Assembly (NCBI GenBank): GCA_003833135.1
Contig: QZLH01000428.1
Coordinates: forward strand, 21,310 to 76,257
Direction: 5' to 3'
Length of the DNA stretch: 54,948 nucleotides
From: Oehlia diaphana
Lineage: Eukaryota; Glomeromycota; Glomeromycetes; Glomerales; Glomeraceae
Of this stretch, positions 33,136 through 44,580 are shown piece by piece. Made by a program: the position numbers and the translations under genes. Position 1 is the stretch's first letter; each line of letters opens with the position of its first letter. The notes under the pieces are model-generated. The model ran no database searches. It was not told the origin of the DNA and worked only from the letters and a program-made list of their open reading frames with translations.

Positions 33136-33354
33136 CGCTGCGGTACTGTGGTTAGCGCAGAATTTTCGTATCTTTTTTTTTATTTAATATCTTTTTACTA
33201 AAAAAAAATTTTTCGTCCTTTCAGGTCCAGATCAGCGTTTTAGTACTATGGTAAGCGCCGAAATGTCATTTCTCTTCGTTTCGTAAATTATTTTTATATA
33301 ATTCTTTTACTAATTATTTTTTTTTTTCGTCTTTTTAGGTCCAGATCGGGTTCG
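33136..33354 (+). repeat. Tandem intron-like repeat with gtccagatc spacers
   Basis: Two units of about 105 bp. Each has cggtactgtgg/agtactatgg directly before g(t)taagcgc or gttagcgc, then a T-rich stretch ending in cctttcag or ctttttag, then gtccagatc. The second unit has a consensus donor (gtaagcgcc) and acceptor. This is a third intron-like family in the window. The spacer words are too short to judge for coding. Confidence 0.5.
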
Positions 33355-33541
33355 CCCTATAAAAAATTTATCCGTTATTTCTGTAAAAACTCCGTAAAAA
33401 TAAGCCTTTCACGGATCCATTCACGGAAAATGAAAATAATTTGATAAATTCCATGATATAAGGTTATTAATTCCAAGATTATGAGCCTCTTACGGAAAAA
33501 AGATGGAATATAAAAAACGGATTTTGACTTTTTTTACAGGG
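33355..33541. mobile_element. 187-bp MITE with ccct(a/g)taaaa termini
   Basis: The left end reads ccctataaaaaatttatccg and the right end, reverse-complemented, ccctgtaaaaaaagtcaaaa followed by tccgttttt. Internal words such as cacggatcc and cacggaaaat recur. The terminal ccctataaa is the same as in the 636-bp element at 30141, so the two may be mobilised by a related transposase. No coding. Confidence 0.55.
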
Positions 33542-35028
33542 ACGGTAACACTTGATGCATCTACCAGACTAATAAAATCTCAGGGTTACATTTGTTTGTT
33601 TAAAAGATCAATAGTCAGTAATATTTCTAAAAAATTCTTAATATTGAATGAACCAAGTCATTAATTTTAAATGCCATAATAATATAATATGACCTATTCC
33701 AATCAACTAACAGATCAATCTTTAGTTTACGATTCCAATAAAGAACAAATTCCCAAAAATTATCACAATTCAAACGGATTCTAACGTAATTATATTGGGA
33801 GGATATATCATGAAGCGCATTTTGGCTAAACTATCCGCCATATCATTTCTTTTCACTGACATTGGAATGAGCTTTCACTTTGTTACCTTATCACAATATT
33901 AGAGTCCTGTAGGAATAAATACAACATTTCCATTTTTTTCATAAGTATCTAAGGAACTCGAAATTTTTGAATTTTTTAGTAAAATCCTATTCGGCACAAA
34001 TTATATGTGACATGTATTGCCATGACATTTTTTCGCTACATCAAGGTAAGTAAACTATAATAATATAAGGCAAGTGAAATTTTTTTTCTATCTACCTTAT
34101 GCATCTTAGACGTACTCGGCTTTACAAAATTATTCCTCTTACGAATTCTTTTTTTTCCTTTTTTCATATTAAAAATATTTTTTGTAAAATCTATTAAACA
34201 ATAAAAAAGCTAAATATTCTGAAAGAACTATATGGTTATAAAGCTGTAAAATATTTTATTTGCAATATACGCGTCTTCTATAATATTAACTCAAACACCT
34301 GAACTTAAGTGACTAATAAGAGTCATTTAACAAGTGTGAAACACGTGTTAATTTTTATTAATATTTTAGTATTTTTTAAATATTTGATTTCATTGCTTTT
34401 ATTAAAATGAAATGGGCTTAGAAATATTAATTTATATAAAACAACTTATTAATGTTTTTATTTGAAATTACTGGCGTTTTTTCACTTTACATCTTATTTT
34501 TAGCACTTTTAGAGAATTTCTTAATATACACGATTACACGGGCGTTTCAAACGCGTATAACGTGATCATATAACATATAGTAAAATTAATGCAAAAATAG
34601 CTTAATTTGTACTTTAACTTCGTTTACTTTGTGAAATAAAAATAAAAATAAAAATAAAAATAAAAATAAAAATTGAAAAGATGTACATCATGTGTAATTT
34701 TGCCTGCTTCGCAAGTTTATTTAAAGTGCAAAGATGATTTTGAATGTCATTTTTGACTTATTTACAAATATTTTTTTAAAACAGTAAACAACCCGAAATT
34801 TTATTATGACGATTTGAATATTTATAAAGTAATTAGTATTTTTCTTACGTGTATTTGAAACTATTTCATTAAAAATAATGTTTATCTATTTGTTTGTTTA
34901 AGTTGATTTTATTGTAATATAAATGTAATAAATGAAAAATTGAAAATTATATAAATAAAATACTATCGAAGATAAAATAAAATTATTATTTTTTTCTCAT
35001 AATAAAATAAAATTTTCATTATCTTAGT
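33542..35028. repeat. Duplicated 3' flank of kinase K2
   Basis: From about 33995 this is the counterpart of 26877-27960 (the flank of K1), in the same orientation. Between 33542 and 33995 nothing is recognised. A short simple repeat, (aaaaat)n, lies at 34636-34672. No gene. Confidence 0.6.
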
Positions 35029-38000
35029 TTAAATAGTAATTCCACAATCAAAACACTCAGATTTATCATAATTTTCAAGTTTTCTAGTAAAGGGATCAAG
35101 TAGCCGAGATGTATAAATAGCCTGTGGATGAGTATGATGAGTATCTAATTGGCTATTTTCAAAAAATGAAAGTTGTGTTCTTCTATATTTCTCTGCTTCT
35201 CTGAATTGGTTAAAATCATTACATAATAACCCAATAGATTCTTCTAATTTAGTGGCATCTGGTCTATTGATAGGATCAGGATCCCAACACTTTTTCAATA
35301 AATCAAGATAACATTTTGGTGCCTCAGGTTCATTTATTTCAGGTCTAGTTCCTTTACATATTTCTATTGCTAAAAGTTCATCATGGGCACAATTAGCAAA
35401 AGGTTGTTTTCCCGTTGCTACAAAATACATAATCATCCCAAAACTATATATATCTGCTGCTTGAGTATAAGGTTTTCTTCTTAATACTTCAGGTGCTACA
35501 TAAGGCATAACTCCAAAAACGTTCGTTTTATCTATATTATCAACTTCTTTGCACGACCCCATGTCTGAAATATATACATTAATATTTGAAGAAATCATAA
35601 AAATGTCATCAAATAAAATATTTCCTATGTGAAAATCATGATGTACCATTTGTTTTTGATGAATTTCTTTAAGACCACTAGCAATATTACTTAATACCTT
35701 TAATTTATTCAACCAGTTAAACCATTTATAATTGTTTTTTATCCAAGAATTAAGACTTCCACCTTCTGCATATTGAAGAACTATAATATAATCTTTTGTA
35801 TTTGGATCTTGTGATATTCCATAAATTTTTAGAAATTTGTCAGAATTATTAACCGAATTGGCTTTAACCTAATGAAAAATAATTGATTTATAGATTTACA
35901 TAAATTGATTAAGTTAAATATAAATTAAATTCATACCTCATTTAAAAATTCATTGATATTACTTTGTGAATCTTTTAAATACTTTAAAGCAACTTTTGTA
36001 TTCAAGTTCCTTTTATATTCCTTTATATCTCTATCATATTTTAATAAACCATCTTTCCATATTGCTGAATATACTGTAGAAAAGCCACCCTCACCTATCC
36101 TTATAATATTATTAAACTGATTATATGATATCCATTCAAATATTATATCATTATGGTCATCATTAATTTCCAATTGTATCCCATCAATAAAATCATCTAT
36201 TTTATTATTCCCACTTATAAAGTTTTTAAAATATTCAACGAAAATAAAATCATTTGTATTTGGATTTTGAGATATTCCATAAATTTTAAAATAGTCACGA
36301 TTTTCAATAGAATACTTTTTAACCTATTAGAACAAAAAAAAAAAGTTGTTAATATTAAAAAAAGAAACATACATGTTAAAAAAGTAACGGATTAAATTTC
36401 ATACCTCATATAGAAATTCATTAATCACATGTTGTGCTTCATTAAAGGTAAAAGATTTTAATTTAATTAACTTATTTGGACTCCTTTCGTATTGCATTGT
36501 ACTTGTATTATATTTCAATGGACCATCTTTCCATTTTGCTGTCATAAGATCATATTTTCCTATTTTTTTAATATCATTAAACTGATTGTATGGTATCCAT
36601 TCAAATATCATATCATCATGATGATTAATTTTTAATTGCATTTCCTGAACAAAATAATCAATTTTTTTATTTCCACTGCTCCAATTAGTAAAATACTTTC
36701 TTAAATAATTTGTTTGGCATTGCTTACACCATCTATACTTTGCATTTGTATACATTTTGTTACATTTTATACAATAATATTCATTACTCTTCAAAATTAT
36801 AATATAATCATTTGTATTAGGATCTTGAGATATTCCATATACTGTAAAATTGATTGAATATGCTTCAACCTATTAAGTATAAATAAATAAATAAATTATT
36901 CCATTAAAAATATTAGAAACGATTCAAATTTTCATACCTCATTCAGAAATTTATTAACATCTTGTAAATTACGAGAGTGTTTTAATGTAACGTCTTCTGG
37001 TATTCTAATGGTATTTTTATATAGGTAATTCCAATATAATAGACCATCCTCCAATTTTGTTAAATATACTATAGAAAAATCATCCTTATCCACTTCTTTA
37101 ATATCAAGAAATTTATTATATGGAATCCATTCAAATATTACATCTTCCAAATCACTGATTTTTAACTGCATTTCTTGAATAAATCTATCAATTTTTTCGT
37201 TTCCACTGCTCCAATTAGTAAAATTCTTCCTTAAGTAATTTGTTTGACATTGCTTACACCATTTATATTTTGTATCTATTTATGATTAAATTAATTGACA
37301 AAAAAAAAACTTAATTATCAATTAATGAACAAAATATTAAAAGAGATTAAATTAATAAATTATACCTTCTGGTTCAGGTACTAAGGTTGAAAATATCACG
37401 CCTAGTTTTGGATGTGGAGTAAGTTCTGCATACATTTCGTTACACTTAATACAATAACTTTCATTATTTTCCAAAATTACTATAATATAATCTTTTGTAT
37501 TTGGGTTTTGAGATATTCCATATACATTAAAATTAATCAAATGTGCTTTAACCTATTAAATATAAATGAAAAATTATTATTATTGTTCTAAGAATTTCAA
37601 TTTAATATAAAATTCATACCATATTTAGAAATTTATCAACATTTCGTGAATTATGAGAATATTTTAACATAACATCTTTTGGTATTCTTATATATTTATT
37701 ATGATTCCAATATAATGGACCATCTTCTAATTTTGCTAAACATATTGTAGAAAAATCATCCTTATCCACTTCATTGATATCGAGAAACATATTATATGGA
37801 ATCCATTCAAATATTATACTATCATGTTCATTAACTTTTAATTGCATTTCCCGAATAAAATTATCGAATTTTTCGTTTCCGCTGCTCCAATTAATAAAAT
37901 TCTTTCTTAAATAATTTATTTGGCATTTTTTGCACCATTCATAACCTGTAATTGTATACTTATTGTTACATCTTATACAATACATTCCATTATTTTTCAA

Positions 38001-40099
38001 AACTATAATATAGTCTTTTGTATTTGAATCTCGTGATATTCCATATACCGTAAAATTGATTGAATATGCTTTAACCTATTAAGTATAAATAATAAATAAA
38101 TAAATTATTCTATTAAAATGATTTAAGTTCATACAAAATTTTCATACCTCATCTAGAAATTTAACATCATGTAGATTATGAGAATATTTTAATACAACTT
38201 CTTTTGGTTTTCTTATATATTTATTATGATTCCAATATAATGGACCCTCTTCCAATTTTGCTAAACATATTGTGGAAAAGTCATCCTTATCCACTTCATT
38301 GATATCAAGAAGTATATTATATGGAATCCATTCAAATATTATACTATCATATTCACTAATTTTTACTTGCATTTCCCGAATAAAATTATCAAATTTTTCG
38401 TTTCCGCTGCTCCAATTAATAAAATTCTTTCTTAAATAATTTATTTGACATTCTTTGCACCATTTAGGATGTGTATTTGTATACATATTGTTACATCTTA
38501 TACAATACTCTTCATTGTTTCTCAAGACTATAATATAGTCTTTTGTCTTTGGAATTTGAGATATTCCATATACCGTAAAATTGATTGAATATGCTTTAAC
38601 CTATTAAGTGTACATAAATAAATAAATTATTAAATTATTCCATTAAAAGTGATTCAAGTTCATACAAAATTTTCATACCTCATCTAGAAATTTATTAATA
38701 TCTTGTAAATTATGTGAGTATTTTAATGCAACATCTTTTGGCATTCTAGTATAACCATAACTCCAATATAATGGACCATCCTCTAACTTTGCTGAATGTA
38801 CTATGGAAAGATCATCCCTATCTAATTTGATTTTATCATATGGAATCCATTCAAATATTATATCGTTTGAATTACTAATTTTTAACTGTTTTTCTTGAAT
38901 AAAATTATCGATTTTTTCGTTCCCGCTAGTCCAGTTTATAAAATTCTTTCTTAAATCATTTATTTGACATACTTTGCACCATTTAGGATATTTATCTGTA
39001 TACATATTGTTACATCTTATACAATAATTTTCATTGTTTCTCAAGACTATAATATAGTCTTTTGTATTTGGATTTTGAGAAATTCCATATACTGTAAAAT
39101 TGATTGAATATGCTTTGACCTATTAAATATAAAATGATAAATAATTATTATATTAAAAAAAGAATTTTCAATTTAGTAGAAAAATTTCATACCTCATTTA
39201 AAAATTTATTACTATTTTGTAAATTATGGGAAAATTTTAATATAACTTCTTTTGGTTTTCTTCTATAGTCGTTATATAGGTAATTCCAATATAATGGACC
39301 GTCCATCCATTTTGCTAAACATACTGTAGAAAAGTCATCTTTATTTACTTCTTTAAAGTTAAGAAATTTATCATATGGTATCCATTCGAATACAATATCC
39401 TGTAAGTTATTGATTTTTAATTGCCTTTTTTTGATAAAATTATCGATTTTTTCATTTCCACTGCTCCAATTAGTAAGATTCTTTTTCAAAAAATTTATTT
39501 CACATTGCTTACACCATTCATAGTAATTTGTATTTGTACACACTTTATTACATTTTATACAATAATTTTTATAATTTTTCAAAACTAGAATATAATCCCT
39601 TGTATTTGAATTCTGAGATATTCCATATATTTTAAAATTAATTGAATATGCTTTAGCCTAATGTATACAAATAAAATTATTACGATAAAAGAAATTTCAT
39701 TTCAAATGGAAAAACAAGAAATTTTCATACCTCGGTCATAAATTCATCAATATTTTGTAAATGATGTGAATATTTTAACGCAACCTCTTCTTGTTTTCTA
39801 ATATAGGTCTTACTATTTTCATTCCAATATAACGGACCATCCACCCATTTTGCTGAATATACTGTAGAAAAAGCATCTTTGTCTACCTCTTCAATATCAA
39901 AAAACTTATTGTAAGGGATCCATTCAATTATTATATCCTCTAAGTCACTAATTCTTAACTGCATTTGTTGGATAAAATTATCAATTTTTTCATTTCCACT
40001 AGTCCAGTTTGTAAAATTTTCTTTTAAATAATTTATGTGGCATGATTTACACCATTCATAATACAAATCGCAATATCTACATCGCCTATAGTTCGACAT
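35029..40099 (-). CDS. Kinase K2: eight N-lobe modules plus one kinase C-lobe
   Basis: Exons (5' to 3'): 40099-39731, 39657-39193, 39119-38679, 38600-38148, 38075-37620, 37552-37366 with 37275-36938, 36869-36405, 36323-35937 and 35868-35029. They join to 1466 residues. Each module has a Zn-ribbon (YCxxCN then WCKxCQ), NWSSGNEKIDNFI, an FEWIPYN motif and a kinase N-lobe. Modules 1-7 have degenerate glycine loops (for example VDKDDFSTICLAK) but mostly keep the lysine (ALK); module 8 lacks the Zn-ribbon yet has IGEGGFSTVYSA and VALKYL. The last exon holds the only C-lobe: HHD near residue 1264, DMG near 1289, PYVAPEV and CWDPDPINRPD. It belongs to the expanded tyrosine-kinase-like families of this fungus; the substrate is unknown. 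The ATG at 40099 is preferred over 40123 by comparison with K1. The long array could instead be read as several genes, but inner modules lack starts and all joins are phase 0. Confidence 0.82.
37276..37440 (-). other. Insertion with a new intron in K2 module 6
   Basis: In module 6 the codons after the Zn-ribbon half CNEMY run into about 65 nt unlike any sister module (AELTPHPKLGVIFS and following), then a donor gtataat at 37365 and an acceptor aaatag at 37276. The frame is restored exactly at TKYKWCKQC. The inserted stretch adds about 20 residues and one intron in phase 1, the only non-phase-0 intron inside a module. Confidence 0.6.
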
Positions 40100-40119
40100 T
40101 ATATTTTTTGGAAATTTAA

Positions 40120-40260
40120 GCACAATCGTTGCAAATTTATAATATGTCAGAAAAAAGCCCGAATGTGTTTGATTGGATCAATAAAGTTTATTTATTTATT
40201 TTATTGGTAGGACCGAATTATTTATTGGATGAAAATGGGTGACGTAATGGCTTTTCACAT
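40120..40260 (-). promoter_or_regulatory. Putative K2 promoter with three CCAAT boxes
   Basis: In the direction of transcription, three CCAAT pentamers lie about 75-130 bp upstream of the ATG (attgg on the plus strand at 40172, 40203 and 40224), followed by ttacgtca, a CRE/ATF-like half palindrome (plus-strand tgacgtaa at 40240). CCAAT and CRE-like sites are common in fungal promoters; function here is inferred from position. Confidence 0.4.
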
Positions 40261-40834
40261 CAATAAAGGGCTCTGTGACGCAAATGTATCGTTCTTATAC
40301 ATGTACGACATAATCGTGCTATACTTACATTACACGAACTATTTAGCTGAACGATAATAAGGTATATAATATAAATTAATTAATATAGTTTTTTTTTCCG
40401 AAGCATCAGAACGTATAATTTCTTTAAATATTTTAAAAATGCAAAAATACGATCTGACTGTATCCAAAGGTTGATAGGGCGTTTGATTAATATAGTGTTC
40501 AATTAAATTTTGGTTAAAATATATCGCAGATCATCGATCTGCGAATATAAACGTGGAAAAAAAAGTCGGTAGCGCATATATTTATAAAACTTGTAAACAA
40601 ATTAAATTATCGATCTCATTGTAATTGAATAAACTCGGTTTATCAAAAAAATTTTTTTTATTTATTTACAAATTTTTTTTTTTTTCTTTATTATTATAAT
40701 TTATGATACTACTATAATCGCGGGTAAATAACAAATTTCTTTTGGTTCACCAAAATTATAATTCACATGTTTCGGTAATCCCAATCTCCTATTTAAAAAA
40801 GAAAACATCATTAATACACGTTAATTCTTTGTTA

Positions 40835-43800
40835 TTAATATAGATTGTAAGAAGATCTCGAAGTACCAATCATATTATTATCTTGTTGATTCCCGTTCAT
40901 TCTATGAAACAAGGAACCATTATCATTATGTTGTTGTAAATCATTAAGTACTGCATTATTATAATCATTTGTTGAAGCCGTAGAAGTATGATGATGTTGA
41001 TGTTGCGTTGATTGAGAAGTTGGATCAAAAAAAGTATTCTCAAATATTGTTGTATAATGGGCTTCACCAGGTTGTGGAGACATGTAAAACGGATTAAATG
41101 ATGAAGGCCACGTTTGTTGTGGTGATGTTGGTATAGAAGTAGGAGTATTGTGTATATTTGATGTCTGCAGTGGGATCAATTGTTGTCGAATCTTGTTAAC
41201 ATTACCGCTAAGTGATGTATCAATAGTTGGCAATGGTTGAAGTGAAGGAATCGATGCCGACGACGTTCGTATCTTAGCATTATCATACATTTGTTGTGAC
41301 GGTTGCGCTTGAGATTGTGGTTGTGGTTGATTATTACCTCTGATAACTGCTGGCGTCAAAATAGAATAATTTGGAGCAATAGATATGTTTGTGGTGGTGG
41401 TAGTGATATTACGAGTTATATTATTATCATTATCATTAACTCGAGGTAAAGGTAAAATCTGTTTCTTTGGAAGAATTTGTGATTGTTGGATTATTGAATA
41501 TGAAAGATCATTACCTCCTCCTCCGATCGAGCTATTTAATAATTCTTGAGAAGGTTGATAATTACTTCTCACTATCGATGGTAAAACGTTAATCGATGGC
41601 TTAGGCGCCAAAGGAGGCAGACGGAGCGTTTGTTCGTTCTCCACCAACATCTGAGCGTTCATTGGAAGCTTCGATACAGGTTGTGCTTGTGTTGTTGTTG
41701 GTGATGCTTTATCCGAGGATGAATATTGATCCGTTATAGGATTATTATTGTTACTTTCTGCAACCGGATTTGATAAACTAGATCTTTGAGACTGCGTCGT
41801 CGCCGTATAAGTATCATCACCTTTACCAAGAAAATTCGCATCCAAGTCAAAATAGAAGTCTTGATTTGTATAAAAATTAAAATCTTTCATTTCTGATGAT
41901 GAATTTTGTTTTCCAATACCAGGTATTTCTTCCTCTGATGTAAGATCCTTTTGTCCATCATACTCATTATTATTAACATTTACTCCTATACTTTTAACTT
42001 CTTCAGCTGTAGGTTCATTTCCATCATCAGAACCCTATCAAAATTAAAATAAAATAAAATGGAATAAAAATAAAGATAAATGATAAATATAATGAAATAA
42101 AATTTACCATGAACCGTAAATTCAAATCAAATAAAAAAAAAAACTTACTTTGTTGTAGGGAATTGTACAGTCTGGATTAAATTTATATGTCATCCTGCTG
42201 TTCTTTATAAAAATGCCTTTACTAACAGCATAATTAAGAGCTTTCTTCGCACGTGCCGCAAAATTTTCTGGAACGTTATAGTTGCTAAAAAAAAAAAAAT
42301 TTGAAATTTTTAATAACGTTTCAAAAAAAGAAAAAGGATATTTAACGTTAAATAAAAAATGTTAACTTCAAACCGACCTTTTTATCCAGGAATGCATAGT
42401 CATTGCTGTACTACCGTTAGGATTCCCGATTTCAGACATCGCCTTTATATACAGATTTAGATAAGAATCTTTGCTATGTTCAGTAATTTCTTTTAAACCG
42501 CCTAGAGGTGGACTTGCTTCAGGAGTTATAGGCTCTTGTTGGGTATCTTGTCTGGGAACCTGAGAAGGCACATAATCAATATTTACAGGATTTAAAATTG
42601 GTGAAGTTTCTAATGTTGACAAATTTGACGTTTCAGCCTCGGGTAATTCTGATGTTTGTACATCTACAATTATTTCTTCTGTGTTTTGATTCATCTCAAT
42701 CATTTCATTATCTTTAGATGACATATTAACTGCAGCGTATTTTCCCAATATGTTTGCTGGATACAATGGTATATTAGGTTCTATCTGCTCCGCTAACAGC
42801 AACAGATTTACCAAAACATCTTGTGATAAAGACGATAAATATTCTACTTTCTAAAATGATTAGAAATGTAATTAATAATTAATAATATTCTTTAAACATT
42901 CTTGAATTTTGTAACTTTTTTCGTGTAAATACCTGTTCTCTTGTCAGCACTGTACCAATTGATATAAGATCTTGACCATGTCCTTTATTCTCATTAATTT
43001 CTTGAATTTCTGGAGACTTATTGTCGACCTTTATCCGTTTATTTGAACGAGGTGAAATTTTACATTTTGCACATATCCACTCCGTTTGCGAATCTTGTAC
43101 GACAATATCTTCTATTTTAGGCTTATGACACAACTGATGATAAGGCGCATCGCATTTATCACAAAATACGATCCAATTTTGTTTTGCCGAAGTACCATCA
43201 CAGCAAATAGTGCATACTATATTATCTTCTTCAACATTCAGGTATATTCCAGACAAGTTATTTGGATCTGATAATACATTTTCAGATTCTTGTGTAACAA
43301 TTATTTCTTTACCCTTGCTCTTTCTACGTTTACCTGAAGAAAAACAAAATTAATTTACGTTGGTGGACTTCTCAATTTAATCATAACTTGATGAAAATAT
43401 CCACAAACCTTGTCTTTTTGTTTTCCTTAAAGAATCATTAGCCAAGGGTTCAAACGAAGACCTTCTGCGTCCACGTCCAAAATTTGTAGGATTAAAATAT
43501 TCTGGCCTTTGAATCTTTCTGCCAGATTTTGTTTTTGGATCATTATCTGAATCTAAAATCATTATTTGTTAAGAAAAAAGCAAAACGAAGGATATTAATG
43601 GTTTTATTTCTCAACTGCATTAAAAGAAATTACATTTCTCATAAATTAATAAACTGCATTAAAAAAAATTACATTACCTAATGGATCATTCAGATCATTC
43701 AGATCATCCTCCTGATCATTTTTATTTTTGATTGGTGTCGTTTTAGTACCCTCAGTAGCTGATAATTCTGTATCAGTTTTTGATTTCCTTGCACCCTTCT

Positions 43801-44580
43801 TTTGTTTTCCTTTTTGTGGTGATTGTTTAGATTTCTGAACTTTTTCAGGGGATTGAGACTTAATGATCTCATCTTCTAAAGTAACAACATCCTTTTGATC
43901 AATCAAAACTGATTGTACAGGAACTTCACTATTTTGTGCAGTATATAAATTACCAATATTTGTTTTACCAATTTCATCAGTCATCATATCATCCAAATCT
44001 TCTTCAAAATGAACAGTATCATCATTATTTTTATTTGTGGTAGATGATTGTGAAGCTTCGACCTCTTCTTCGTTATTTTGTTTTTCACCTCCCATAACAT
44101 TATTCGTTGTTTGATCGTCGTCATTAAGTGACGAAATTTTAACCATATTATCATTAAAATCGAAACCACCGTTACCATTAAGTTGAGCAGGTTGTTGTTG
44201 TGGTGATGATGATGATGGCGGTTGAGTTTCGTGATGATCACCTTGTTGTTGCATAACTTCAATTTCAAAATCACCATCTTCTTCACACTATTTGATATAA
44301 TACAAATTGAAAAAAAGAGAAAATTTTTATCAGCTCAAAGTCGTTCAGTTTTTTTTAACACAAAATGCAAATTTCAAAAAAGGATAATTGTGATCGTTAA
44401 AGATCAATATTTTCCACATATATATATATTCTTTTCTTTTCACCATACCCATTCTTTAAACATATCTTGATTATTTTGATCATTAATCACATTATTAGCG
44501 TTTGAATGTGAAGCTTCATTAGATTCATCAGAGGATCTAGCGTTATTAACATCAGTAGCTTGTTTTTCAAGATTATTCAT
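40835..44580 (-). CDS. PHD-finger chromatin protein with putative H1-like winged helix
   Basis: Seven exons join in frame to 1031 residues: 44580-44449, 44287-43678, 43552-43409, 43333-42933, 42850-42378, 42284-42149 and 42034-40835. The N-terminal third is acidic and rich in Gln and Asn, followed by KTKSGRKIQRPEYF and a GRGRRRSS basic patch. A C4HC3 PHD finger occupies about residues 336-386 (CTIC, FCDKC, H, C, then WICAKC), which in this family usually reads histone H3 tails. After VEYLSSLSQDVLVNLLLLAE (about 431) a region near 560-632 (WIKSNYNVPENFAARAKKAL, then GIFIKNS) looks like a histone-H1-type winged helix. The last 400 residues are Gln/Asn/Pro/Ser-rich, as in transcriptional regulators. 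A Cti6-like HDAC-complex subunit is one guess. It is single-copy here apart from decayed pieces near 32.5-33.1 kb and 25.7 kb. Confidence 0.85.

Noticed and set aside
35029..40099. Reading each kinase module as a separate small gene
   Set aside because: Inner modules have no start codon in context, begin at an acceptor with GTTAAAGC-type codons and end at a donor, and all joins are in phase.
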